The position numbers were made by a program, and so were the translations under genes. Source: Apodospora peruviana (lineage: Eukaryota > Ascomycota > Sordariomycetes > Sordariales > Lasiosphaeriaceae). Taken from it: a DNA stretch of 64,000 bases. Below, piece by piece: positions 12,475 through 23,160 of this stretch (its first letter is position 1; each line of letters begins with the position of its first letter). The notes under the pieces are model-generated. The model was not told the DNA's origin. It searched no databases and saw only the letters and a list, made by a program, of their open reading frames with translations. The stretch is taken from assembly GCA_033439685.1 (NCBI GenBank), contig JAUEDM010000007.1, positions 496,001 to 560,000 on the forward strand. The letters run 5' to 3'.

Positions 12475-12572
12475 TGCCCAATACCAGGATTGAACTGCTA
12501 ACCTTCGCATGGACTTGATAGAACACAGAGATTCTATTAGTACGATGCTCTAACCAGCTGAGCTTATCGGGC
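12475..12572 (-). tRNA. tRNA-Ile (AAU) copy with intron, possibly a pseudogene
   Basis: On the minus strand this has the same architecture as the copy at 10717: GCCCGAT/ATTGGGC acceptor, TCGTA/TGCGA anticodon stem, AAT anticodon, and an interrupting sequence of about 24 nt. It carries changes that weaken the fold. Conserved position U8 reads A, and the T stem has a G-G mismatch (AGCAG with CTGGT). No close downstream T-run is present; the next one is about 190 nt away, past the foldback element. It may be decaying. Confidence 0.65.
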
Positions 12573-12929
12573 TTACTTGATTAGTGCATTCCGGACGGTA
12601 TTCCGTATATCAAGTCTGGTGTTGAAAGGCGGTCAAGTCAGATCACTACACACACCAAAGTAAGCTCTTTTTAGGCTGGGGATATTGTATTTCTGTGTCG
12701 GTAGCTATCAGATCGAAGGAAAAGGAAATATATTCTGACGGCAGGCTGGCTTATATGGACATGAATGACAAATAAAAGAAAATGAAAGGGGGCAAGTCTT
12801 GAGGATTGTATCTTATATCCTCTTTACAGTCCCCGACAGTCCCCGTTCCCCATCTAGACAGAACTGTGCTTATCGAAAAAAAGCCTAATCCCTTATTGAC
12901 ACAACTCTCGTGTGTGTGAACCATAAGAC
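12573..12929. other. intergenic, nothing recognised
   Basis: About 360 bases between the tRNA-Ile copy and the 3' end of the alcohol dehydrogenase gene. It presumably contains the latter's 3' UTR. No feature was recognised. Confidence 0.6.
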
Positions 12930-14069
12930 TTAGAACTCCAACACAGCCCTGTACCTGACCTTGTTGTTCTCAAGGTTGTCAAAGACCGTCTTGATGGTCT
13001 CTGCGCCCTCGAATTTGTACAGCTGGATGGTCGGCTTGATCTTGTGACGGGCGGCGAACTCGAGCATCTCGGTGTGCGGGACACGGGAGGCCACGAGACT
13101 CGAGTGCACGTTGTATCCCTCCCACATGAGGTTATCGGCTCTGAGGGGACAAAGACGAGTTTAGTTTTAGGGTTCACTACCACTTCTGAGACCGGAATAG
13201 AGGGAAACTTACGGAAGAACCAACGGCCCCATCGTCGGAGCAGGCAGAGGGATGATAATTCCAGCTCGGGCGAGGACTTCTTTAACCAGCACTCTACCGT
13301 CCGTCAGTTTCTAAACCACCAACTCACCCATGAATAGAACTCACTTGCTCCAATCCGGATACCTTGCCCCAGCAACAACCAACACATCAACCGGCTTCGA
13401 AACCTTGTCCAACTCACTCAGCAACACAAACTCGCTCGCACCAAACCCCCTCGCCTCACTCTCTTTATCCCGACTGGTACTAAACACAACAACCTCAGTC
13501 CCCATCTTGCTCGCAAACCGAATGGCCAAATGGCCCAACCCCCCTATCCCTATAATCCCAACCCGATCCGTCGGCTTCACCGTATCCCTCAGCGCAGTGT
13601 AAACAGTCGCACCAGCGCACTGCAGCGGCGCAGCGTCCTCGCTCGCCAGCCCGTCAGGGATCTTGAACAAGTGCGCCTCGTCACCTACATAGTAGGCCGA
13701 GAAGGTCCCGTTGTCGAAGTCGCCCCAGCCGTAGGTCACGCGCTCGTAGCACCAGATGTCCTTGCCGGTCAGGCAGTAGCGGCAGTGGCCGCAGCTGCGC
13801 CGACCAAAACCGGCGCCGGCGCGATCGCCTACCTTTAGAGTCGAAACGGCTGACCCGACGGCCTCGACGATGCCCACTCCTTCGTGGCCTAGTGCGAGAG
13901 GGAGGCCGGTGCGGAAGAATTCGTAGTCTGTGTAGCAGACTCCCGAGTGGGTTAGGCGGATGAGGACGTCTGAAGGGCCGAGGGAGGGGATGGTGGACGG
14001 TGTGGAGGTGAGCTTGCCGTCTACGGCGCGGTAGGCGTTGAAGGGTTTGCCGATGAGTGATGAGGCCAT
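12930..14069 (-). CDS. zinc-dependent alcohol dehydrogenase (MDR superfamily)
   Basis: Three exons are inferred: 14069-13345, 13293-13213 and 13140-12930. The GT-AG introns are of 51 and 72 nt, and the spliced product is 338 aa. The N-terminal GroES-like domain has the catalytic-zinc ligands C45 (GVCYTD), H62 (GHEGVG) and C151. It also has the four structural-zinc cysteines in CGHCRYCLTGKDIWC (93, 96, 99, 107). A Rossmann motif GIGGLG follows at about 174-179. The length matches cytosolic medium-chain alcohol dehydrogenases that interconvert primary alcohols or aldehydes with NAD(P)H. The closest-looking group is the bacterial/fungal AdhP/CAD-like class, but substrate and cofactor preference cannot be read from sequence. 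The gene stands alone, facing away from the tRNA-Glu/PBN1 side. Confidence 0.9.
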
Positions 14070-15381
14070 TTTAAGTGTTTGTGTTTGTTGGAAGTATTAT
14101 CTGCTGTTGCTGTTGCTGTTGATGCTGTACATGAAGACTGAACGAGGAACTCAAGAGCCCTTTATATCAGTTCCATGTTAGCAATCCCATGCATCCTAGC
14201 TATCTTGGAGAGGAAGAACTTCATCTCTACCGAAGTCTCCTGTCTTCTTGAATTTCCCCGTGATTGTAAATGGGTCCAGTCCGAAGCTCCCAATCCGAAG
14301 CACAGCTTGTAAGTGCAACATCACGACAAGTAACGAGTCGAGTATACCTCAGCCATAACTCCGAAAGGAGACCCGGAGATAGACCACAGCCCACAGATCT
14401 GATCTGCGCAGTCAGTCATCGAGTTACTCGGCAGGAAAAGGCGCGCTGCATTTTCAATGCACGGATCTTGTTGACGAGCGGAAAAGGGGCACCTTCACTT
14501 GAAGGGCAAACAATTTTCCCGACCGCATGCTCGCTTTTTCTATTCTCATCCTCGAGAAACTGCGGTAAAGAACTTAAAGACGTATGTCTGATCATCGTTC
14601 CGGGCGGAGAGCCAGCCACTCAAGCACGTGGTTAGTTTGTCAGTAAGTACGTCAGTCAGTTAGTCCGTCACAAGGGGTATAGTATCGTCATTACCTGCAT
14701 CGGCAGTTTATACGAAACAATATGCTCCAAGTCTTAACATCGACCGTAGCTACTAACAACATAATGTCCGCTGAGTAACTCTGCCATGCCATGCCATGTC
14801 GATACAGCGCAAGTATTAATGATCAATTGACTCGGCTGCCGAGTGTTGCTGTTTACCTTGGGTGCTGGAAGAACCAAACACCGGAGCAGCAATTTTACTT
14901 GCTTTGGTACGTAGTTAAACTGTTCTGATGTAATCAGTAATGACGTGTGTCAGGGGCTTCGCGGACGCCCTTTCAAGTGCTGTGATTACTGAGCACCTAC
15001 CGGTAGAATCCGACTTTGATGCAACGAACGTCGTTAACATGCGCGCCAACTGCCAAGTAACAATTGGAAACCATTCAAGGAAATAGTAACGATGGACCGA
15101 CGACCACAGTTATTCGGGAACAGCAAGTCAAAGGCGGAATTATAGTGCATCAGGAAAAACGAATGGTATCCATCTCTGATTCACATCATTGCGGGTTCCT
15201 CGCTCTCTGCGAAGAAATGCAAACCAAACGATGAACTAAAACCCTACCTGCCCCAATAATAGCCTGCATAATAATAGAATGACATAACGAAAAAAAAAAA
15301 AAAAAAAAAGAATTAAGTGAAGAGTATGTCGCAATGTATTGTAAAAAGAAATAAAATAAACAAATGAGAAATAAAAAGGAA
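14070..15381. other. intergenic region upstream of the alcohol dehydrogenase
   Basis: No gene supported. The first part is presumably the alcohol dehydrogenase promoter, and a CTGTTG repeat lies just upstream of its start. A poly-A run of about 20 occurs at 15290-15309. Confidence 0.55.
15373..15377 (-). terminator. Pol III terminator of tRNA-Glu
   Basis: Five T on the minus strand, four bases beyond the 3' end of the tRNA, is the expected RNA polymerase III stop signal. Confidence 0.7.
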
Positions 15382-15453
15382 CTCCGGTACGGGGAATCGA
15401 ACCCCGAGCTTCGCGGTGAAAACGCGATATGTTAACCGTTACACTATACCGGA
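15382..15453 (-). tRNA. tRNA-Glu (anticodon UUC)
   Basis: A 72-nt intronless tRNA on the minus strand. Its acceptor is TCCGGTA/TACCGGA with discriminator G. The D arm is GTGT..ACAT, and the anticodon stem TCGCG/CGCGA has loop TTTTCAC, giving anticodon TTC. The T arm is CGGGG-TTCGATT-CCCCG. All stems pair, and a T5 terminator follows immediately, so it looks functional. Confidence 0.95.
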
Positions 15454-15866
15454 ATTGTGGTTTATCCAATGCGATATCGGTAGAGTCCGGAATCAAAACT
15501 GAAGTACTCCGTAGTGTGTCTGACTCGTCGGCGCTGAGTGGTCAGTTTAGCTCGATGTGGGCCGTTTGGGGGGCTGGTCAGAAACCACAGCATCAAAGCC
15601 AACTGAGAAAAGAAAAGGCTCAAAGCTAAAATAAAAAGGTGCTGGTGAGCGACAAAATATGGGGACTCGGCCGTTTCATTATGGGATTTTTGTTGGTGCA
15701 ACACGTCAAAATAATAAGTACGTATTGAAGAGTCCGCCATGAAGTACTCCGTTGGTACCCCTCATATATATACTCAAGAATTAATTCAAATTGGGTGTCA
15801 TCTTTGCTCATTAGATATCAAGTACTCATTCAGCCACAGTCTACTATCCGAACCAGCTTGACGATC
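15454..15866. other. intergenic between tRNA-Glu and PBN1
   Basis: About 410 bases holding the 5' flank of the tRNA and the 3' UTR of PBN1. Nothing else was recognised. Confidence 0.55.
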
Positions 15867-17479
15867 TTATTGTCGCTTCTTCTCCTTACCAGCCTCAGTC
15901 ACCGGCGCCGCAGCTTCATTACCGTACCCCGAACTCAAATAAACAGCAGCCAACCTCCACGCCACCCATGCAAACCCGACCAAAACCGCAACCGCAGTAC
16001 CAATGTTAACCCACGCCGACTTGTCAAGGTCCAGAACCGGCACCCGGATCGCATTCTGAAGTTGACCACCCCCTAGGGGGCGCGGTTCGACATGCCAAAA
16101 CACCGTGCGAGGCCCGAACAATCCATCATACCCCAGGTTAACCCTCTCGAAGGGATTATTCGGAAACTTTGTACCCTCCTCAGCTGTGCAGGCCCAGAAC
16201 ACCGCCGGGTACGGCACCTCGATAGTCTCATATCCTCCCCGGTTCGGCTCCAGGTACCGTAGGTGCAAAGGGATCTCGGCTGTCCAGGGCTGTGCCTTGT
16301 CAGACTTGGGGGGTGTAAGTTGAAGCAGAACCGCCGAACCCCACCCCTTCATCACATATTCGGGCGCTTCGAGGTCCACAGGCTGCGAAATGTATCGCAA
16401 CGCGGTCAGGTTCTTTGACGCCAGAAACAAATCGTCCCCAAGCTGGTATTTATCTGCAAAGATACCTTTCGGCAGAGTGAAATATGCGTGCGGCGAGCAG
16501 TAGGCGTCTGTGGCCGGTGGCTTGTTTGACTCGAGCTGGATTTGAAGAGTAGGGTGGAGGCCAACTGGCTCCAAGATTTTGGTGGAGAATGCGGATTCGG
16601 CGTCGCGGTGTCGCGAGGCGAAGGTGAACATGGTTACTGAAGGCTTCGAGTCCTGGCCTAGCACGGTGAGTAAGCCAGATATGCCGAGTTCGTGAGCGTC
16701 GAGAGTTGCGGGCTTGTCGGCCGACAAGACGCCCACTTCGGTCCGCGACCACGGTCGGGATGTCGCGTGGATAGGCTGGCGTTGATATGGCCATAGTGTG
16801 GTGACCTTGAGGGCGTGGGATATTGTGTCATATGAGATATCCAGGGAGGAAGCCTTTGCTAAGGTATCTGCCCTGGCGGTGCAGGAGGAATCTGACCCAG
16901 AGCATAGCTGATGCTTTGCATATTGAACGAAACCTGAAAGGGTTTCAAGAGGTTGGTAATACTGGAAGGCGGTTGAGTGAGAGAAGCGGTCGCTTGGCAA
17001 AGAGGTGAAGGATTCCTAGAGTGCGACGTCAGTATTGGAATATCGATAACGCGACTATGAAATAACTGACAGCGGGAGTCGAGCAGTTGACATGTCCAAA
17101 TATCTCGGACAGAGTTGAACATAGTTTATTTCTATACGGCCAGGTCAGAGTATGCCAATAGTAGTTGAATGACTGAGACTCACGACGCGGTGTGGTCCCC
17201 TTTCCCGGGTGTGAAGAAGAGATGAAAGCCGGGTGGTAGCCTGGCCAACAACGGGCTTACGGACTCGTACGGTTCAGGACTAATCCATCTGATGTGCAAT
17301 TCGTGAACTCCCTTCAGTAACGACTGAAGCTCGGTGGGGAGTTCTTCCAAGGCAAGAGTCACTCTGTCCTCACGCACCGCCTTGACCTCAGGGCCGCTGA
17401 TAACCCCGCCATTTATCTTGAGAGATGAAGGCTCAAGAGAATCGCCCAGCTTCTGGATGAAGGTGATTCGTTCACGCAT
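15867..17479 (-). CDS. pbn1: Pbn1/PIG-X, GPI mannosyltransferase I subunit
   Basis: Three exons are inferred: 17479-17184, 17131-17071 and 17015-15867. The introns are of 52 nt (GTGAGT donor) and 55 nt (GTCAGT donor, ACTGAC branch), and the product is 501 aa. The start is the ATG of MRERITFIQ, the usual beginning of the fungal family; the upstream in-frame codons have no ATG. The short middle exon restores a cysteine-containing segment (LCSTLSEIFGHVNC) expected between the N-terminal part and the large PIG-X domain. The last exon has the conserved HLRYLEP and VPYPAVFWAC stretches, then one transmembrane helix near the C terminus and a short basic cytosolic tail. The known family stabilises the Gpi14/PIG-M mannosyltransferase in the ER membrane during GPI-anchor synthesis and aids protease processing in yeast. 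Confidence 0.88.
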
Positions 17480-18087
17480 GATGAAGTTGCATGTGAAAAG
17501 GGCCGATGAAACGGGGACAAGGCGGACGGTTTGGTGTGAGGTGATATGGACCTTGATGGCCACAGTTCAGTTGGGGAAGATGACGAATCGGAGGCCACCA
17601 GCACAGCTCTGGCAGTACAGCTGTCGGCTTCTGTCAGCTGTCCAGCTGCCTGCTGTGCAGGCTGTGCAGGCTTGTCAGCTGATTGGCTCCTCAGTCCAGG
17701 CACAGGACCCACAGCATTGCTTAAAGCTTCCCAATGCTTCACCGGCACAGCACTTGGCGCTAAACCCTTTTCAGTGACCGGGGGTCGTTTCGTTTGCTCA
17801 GCCGCCCCTCGCCCTCGGCATCGACTCGACAAGACGACACTTCATCGAAGGAACGCCGCCGGGAACTGGCCATGTATCTGTATTCTAGGAAATGCAATAA
17901 TCACTCGAGTCGCCTCTTTCTATCCAACGTCTCTTTCTTTCGATTTTGTGACTTGATTGTTGTTTCAAGAGCGTGTATAATGCGACTGGTTGTTTGCTTT
18001 CCGTGATACCTAGCTGATTCCCCACGCTTCACTGAAGGCGACGGACGGGAGAGGCCGCGGCGGCCTGAACTGCCAGCGCAATTGAAG
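17480..18087. promoter_or_regulatory. divergent intergenic region, PBN1 / caspase-like gene
   Basis: About 600 bases between two divergently oriented start codons, so it should contain both promoters. A cluster of CAGCTG and GCTGTGCAGG repeats lies at about 17620-17690. No specific factor site can be assigned. Confidence 0.5.
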
Positions 18088-21000
18088 ATGGACGAAACTC
18101 CGTCTTTCATGACCATCCGGACCCGGCGTCCGGCTGCGTCGCCCGCCCATGATGTCCATGACGGAGCTAGCATGAGCAGCGCCGACTCCACAGTATGTCT
18201 GACGTATAGTTTGAGATCGCCGTCATGATTGCTTACGCCCATTACTTTCTAGTACGGCTCTGCCACCGACTCCTCTATATCAGCTACCCACGATGTTAGC
18301 AGAGTTAGCTACCATGTCAAGCATATCGAGAGCTTTGCCGATGCTCTCCAAGAGGTGAGTTACTCTCGTTACTGACAACCCGGAGCCCCAACTCTAATCG
18401 CTTATGGGTGTCGGTGTAATAGTCGGCCAGCAGGGCGTTCCCCAACCGCGGCCGCTCGTTCCAGAGATACTCCAAGGTACAAGCATTAATGCTACATTGG
18501 AAATGCGACGACTTATTTGTGCTGCCCGAACTCGAGGATCTGGAAAAGTGTTTACGAGAGGACTACTGTTTTGAGACAGACATCTTCGCCATTCCATCCG
18601 AAAACGCCCATCTGGAATTGATGCTCAAGCTCGGCGACATGATCAAGAACCACGAGTCCGAGGACACATTATTCGTCGTCTACTACGGCGGCCATGCACG
18701 GATAGACGAGTCGAGACAGAGCACTTGGTGTGCAACCCGCCGCCCCGGATCGCCATGGCTTCAGTGGTCTGCCATCCAGACTCTCTTGGAAAGGTCCGTG
18801 TCGGACGCCCTGATTCTCCTCGACTGCTGCGCCGGAGCGGCGAGTGCCACCTTTCCGACCGGCCAAAGCATCACCGAGACCATCTCAGCATCAAGTTGGG
18901 ATGCGATTGCGCCGGATCCGGGCCGGTACTCATTCACAAATGCCTTGATCGAAGTGCTGCAGGAATGGAGGTTGAGGACATTCTCGGCTGCCATGCTCCA
19001 CGCCGAAGTCCTCGCTCGACTCAAACATCCGCGACCTATTTTGATCAATGGGAAGCACTTCGAGGCTCGAACGACACCAGTACACTTCATGATGACCTCG
19101 AACCACAAGGCCCCTAGCATCGAAATCGGCCGACTTGTCCCGAACTCTCGACGACCTCCTAGCCCGCTGAGGGAACTAGGCTTCCACAGCCACGCTACCA
19201 GTCGCCCAAGGGCAATTGAAGGAAGAAATGCGGCACAGACCCTGGGGTCTCATTCAGATGTCATGATTCCCGTCGCGTCGGAACCGAATGAGAACGAACC
19301 CCATGTTATGATCTCGTTGGCCCTCGAGGATGACCAACGGCTTGACCTCAACTCCTGGGAGGAGTGGCTGTCCCAATTTCCTGCCATCGCAAAGCATGTC
19401 AAAGTTCAGGGTGTGTTCAAGAGTCACTCGACGTTGCTATTGCTGTCCCTTCCGGTTATGGTCTGGGATCTCCTGCCAGACGACCCTGCTTGTGCGTTCG
19501 TGGCCTTTATTCGATCCAACAATCTTCTCCGGGCTCAGGATAAAGGAATGTCGCCGGGATCCGAAACTACGACTGCTGTCGGGAATGTTAATCTCACGCC
19601 GGGGCTGGCGACAGCGGACGGAGATTCTATGTTCTCTGGGACAACATTCACCCCCGACGAGCTGAAGCAACCAGCTCGTAACCGGCCCGCCGGAGCTGCG
19701 CAGCAACAGAGGCAAGACGTCGATACCGGGATTCCGCCTTCTTCACCACCTTTGACAGCCAATGCGCCCCAGATTCCTCCAGCTGACAACTTCGTAACCA
19801 TGACAAGTCCAATTCTACTGTCTTCGCCTGCCGCCTTCCCCAGCCCTTTGAGCAATGCGGGTTCGTCTGCGTCACTGAGCACGCCCCAGACGCAACATAC
19901 CGCTTCCTCGACGCTATCCGGAATTCACGACAGCATACCAACACACAGCCGACCTATTCCTCGAACCATGATCCTTAACCAAACCCGCAGCTCCAGGAAG
20001 ATGACATTTGACTCGGGCAACGAAGTACCAGACACACCCCGGTTAGCCAAGCACGTCGTCAACCGCTTGGAAGAGTTCTTCCATAAGGAGACAGAACCGG
20101 ACGTCGCCATAACCGAATACCTCGCCTCCAACCTGGGTGTCGAAAGCTCCGATGTTCACGTAAGTTACTCCCCTTACAATCACAAGATAACCCTTACTAA
20201 TAAATGGTTTCTAGCGATGGTTCCATCACCGCCGAGAACAGGAGCGGACGCGATCAAATCTCCAGGGCCTGCGATTAACAGGCTACACCCCCGAGGCAAA
20301 GGGCAACGGAGCGCGCATGATCCTCCCAGGCCATCTCAACACCCTATTGGAAATCTATCCGTCAAGGAGTGTCTTGATAATCGACCTGCGATCATCAACA
20401 GACTTCGACAGATCCCACATCCACGAAGCCGTCAACCTCCGCGCTCCGTTGAGTTTCATCCAGCACACTTCGCTAGAAATGATCGAAGACACCTTAGTGG
20501 ACGACGAATCCCGCCGCAGGTTCTGCAAATGGTTCCAGTCCAGATGCGTGGTCTTTTATGACCGGGTCATAGAATTCGACTGGGAATGTCCGGTCGCAGA
20601 CGCCTTATACGAGAAATTCAAGAAGAAGGGCTGGCTGGGGCAGTGTTTTATTCTCAAGGGGCACTACAGAGAATTTTCCACGTCGTTTGACAAGTATATC
20701 TCCGGATCAAAAATGAGTAAGGAAGCGAAACTGTATCTGGATGGGTTGCGGCAGCGGTCGAGTCCGACTCAAGATGAAGCGAATCAACGACATGAGCGGT
20801 ATGATTCTTGGTTAAAGGCGTTTGAGAGCGAGGATCGTGTTCCTGTTGTTGAGTTGGTGCCGGCTAAGAAGGCTGAGAGGATAAGGGGGGTGGAGCAGAG
20901 ACAGAAAGAGTTGGAGGTGGAATTTGAGACGAGGTTTCCGGCGCTGTATAGGAAGGCTAAGGCTATGAGGCCACGGCAGCCGTCTATTAGGAGGACATCG

Positions 21001-21639
21001 CTGCCGCCGGATTCTCCGTATTCGGCTGCCACTACGCTATCCCCGATTGTCCCGCCGCCGCCGCCATTCGAAGCAACTGTTGCCGGCAGTTCGAGTCAGC
21101 AGTTTGGGCAGGTTAGCTGGGGTACGGAGAAGGAGAAGCAGCAGCAGCAGCAGGAAGAGGTGGATGATGAGGCTTTTGATATGACGAGAGCGCCGCTTGT
21201 TGGGCATCTGGCTAGTGGGTTGGACAAGATGAGGGAAGCTGCTGCTTCTGCTGCCGGTGGCGGGGTTTCGCCTCCCGTTGCTGCTCCTTCTCCCCTCATC
21301 ACCCCGGGAGCCATCGCCGGTACAAAGGTTGAGTATACAGATAAGATGCTCGAGCATGCGGGGTATTCGTCCCCGCCTCCCGGACTGGACGATTACGATG
21401 AGATTGATCCCAAGACGGAAGGACTGAGGAACGATCCGGCTTTTCAAAGGGCTGGTCAGCTGGGATATGGAGTTGGACCCCTTGGCCAGCAGGACGTGAG
21501 TAGCGCGGGGGGAAGTACGACTAGTGTTGGTAGTGCCGGTGGGGGGGATAAGAAATCTGGTGGGAGCAGTGGTAGTGCGTCCGCCACGACGAGAAAGAGG
21601 CCGCAGCTTTGGGATAGGTTGCGGAGTGGTGGGAAGTGA
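18088..21639 (+). CDS. caspase-like / homeobox-like / rhodanese-like fusion protein
   Basis: Four exons are inferred: 18088-18192, 18253-18354, 18423-20159 and 20215-21639, with introns of 60, 68 and 55 nt. The product is 1122 aa. Residues about 85-290 resemble a clan CD caspase-like (C14) domain. Strand motif FVVYYGGHA gives a candidate catalytic His at about 160, and LILLDCCAGAAS gives Cys at about 204-205. A conserved all-helical-looking stretch follows, then a disordered Ser/Pro/Thr linker. A segment across the exon 3/4 junction (about 610-665, ending SDVRWFHHRREQER) looks homeobox-like. Exon 4 then carries a rhodanese/Cdc25-type fold (VLIIDLRSSTDFDRSHIHEA). Its active-site loop reads VVFYDR with no cysteine in the usual place, so phosphatase activity is unlikely. 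The C terminus is low-complexity. I recall the C-terminal part being labelled tyrosine phosphatase in fungal annotations; that label is doubtful here. Confidence 0.82.
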
Positions 21640-23160
21640 GAGTGAACTTGGAAGGCTGGTGTGTTCTTTGGATAGGTACGGAGTTCTTGCTCTTTGGGAT
21701 ATTGTGAGAAAGAAAGCATGGGTACTTTAGGATGGAAGGATATGGCGTGTTGCACGATATGGGGCTGTTTGGAACTTTTTATGATGATATCATGATGTTT
21801 CCGAGTTTCAAAAGATCTATATCAAATTCAACTCTTTGGAAGATCCCAAATGGCCAGGTTCTGATGGTATAAGGTATTGGCCTGCAAATTGGCTTGTCGC
21901 TCGCCGTTCCCGAGCCGAACGGAACTTACGGGAGACCGGCGGGGGTTCGACTCGGCACCGGAACTAGCAACAATAACGGCCGCCACCCTTCGGGGTTCTC
22001 GGGGGGTCAGGTACCGGAGGTAGGTATCATGAGATTTACCTATTATATATCTGTACTAGGATGGACCTATCTCCTGTGATCAAATATTGACAAGTCCGGC
22101 ACAGTTATGTTTTATCTCCATCCAGTCTTGGATGTGATTGACAGCGTCTAACAACTTCTTTGGGTTTGATAATTCGGACGAGAATTACTCTCATGCTGGC
22201 GAGGGTTGATTCAACTCTTTTAATGTGAGGTTCTTTGTTGACAATGCAGCTGTCTCCATATCCATCTCCCACTGCGGTGTGGTCTGAATCTGTCTGAACA
22301 CCCCCACTAGCCCCTCAGGACGTGCAGGGATCATGACCACACAAGTTGGCGTTCCCGCTCGGTCGGGTGGGCAGATGACGTCGTGTCCCACGCCCACGTT
22401 CTCGCGGGGTGAACTTTCCCGACACACTTTTCAGGGTCCGATTTATACACTTATCTCATGAAAATAGAAATCTTCTGGAAGAAATGATCATCAGATGAGA
22501 TGGTTATCTTGGCGAGTGCGGGGAAGCCGTTTGGAAGCAAGGCAAGACAAGCAAGGTGGGGAGACAAGCAGCGGCAATTTGCGAGGAAGAACTCAGTGAG
22601 GCGATTGAGATGCGAGGCAAGTGGCCGAAAACCTTCCCCTGGTGGTAGTCAGTCTTCGTTCGACCCGGTGTTGAATTGAGTTCTCGCAGTTCGGATCAGG
22701 TAACTTTTAGATCGGACCGGAGTTATCATCCCCTCCTTCCGTATAACAGATCGCACTTCTCCCGTCTCTCAAAGTGGAAAGAGAAAGCCTTTATCTCTGC
22801 TTGAGCGAGGCCCCCATCTTGAAAAGATCCCTCTGCCGAATGCAGAGAATTTCCCAGATTTGTCAATTGTATCCATTTGGAACTTCTTTGATCCACTACT
22901 CGTGCATGACATATTCGACCTTAAATCAACCTATATTTTCACTCTCATCCTCCTGCCGTCTCTCTTGTCTTGGATAATACATCATCAATTGAACCGAACC
23001 GTACACGACCTCGTGGTACCGTACCCCCACAACACACTTATATAAAGTCATCATCACTTTTGGCCGGCCAGGACCTTTTTTCTTTTTTGGATAGAGAGGA
23101 GGGATCACGAAAAGGCCACTAAACGTGTAATTGAACCCAAGCATCACACGCTACAATAAA
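21640..23160. other. intergenic region
   Basis: No gene supported. It should include the 3' UTR of the caspase-like gene and the promoter of the sulfotransferase-like gene at 23161. Open frames here are short and lack domain signatures. Confidence 0.55.

Noticed and set aside
17563..17563. Upstream start for PBN1, 28 codons before MRERITF
   Set aside because: That codon is GTG, not ATG, and the family begins at MRERITF.
21890..21970. Possible tRNA around a GGTTCGACTC-like box
   Set aside because: No matching D arm, anticodon stem or acceptor pairing could be found.
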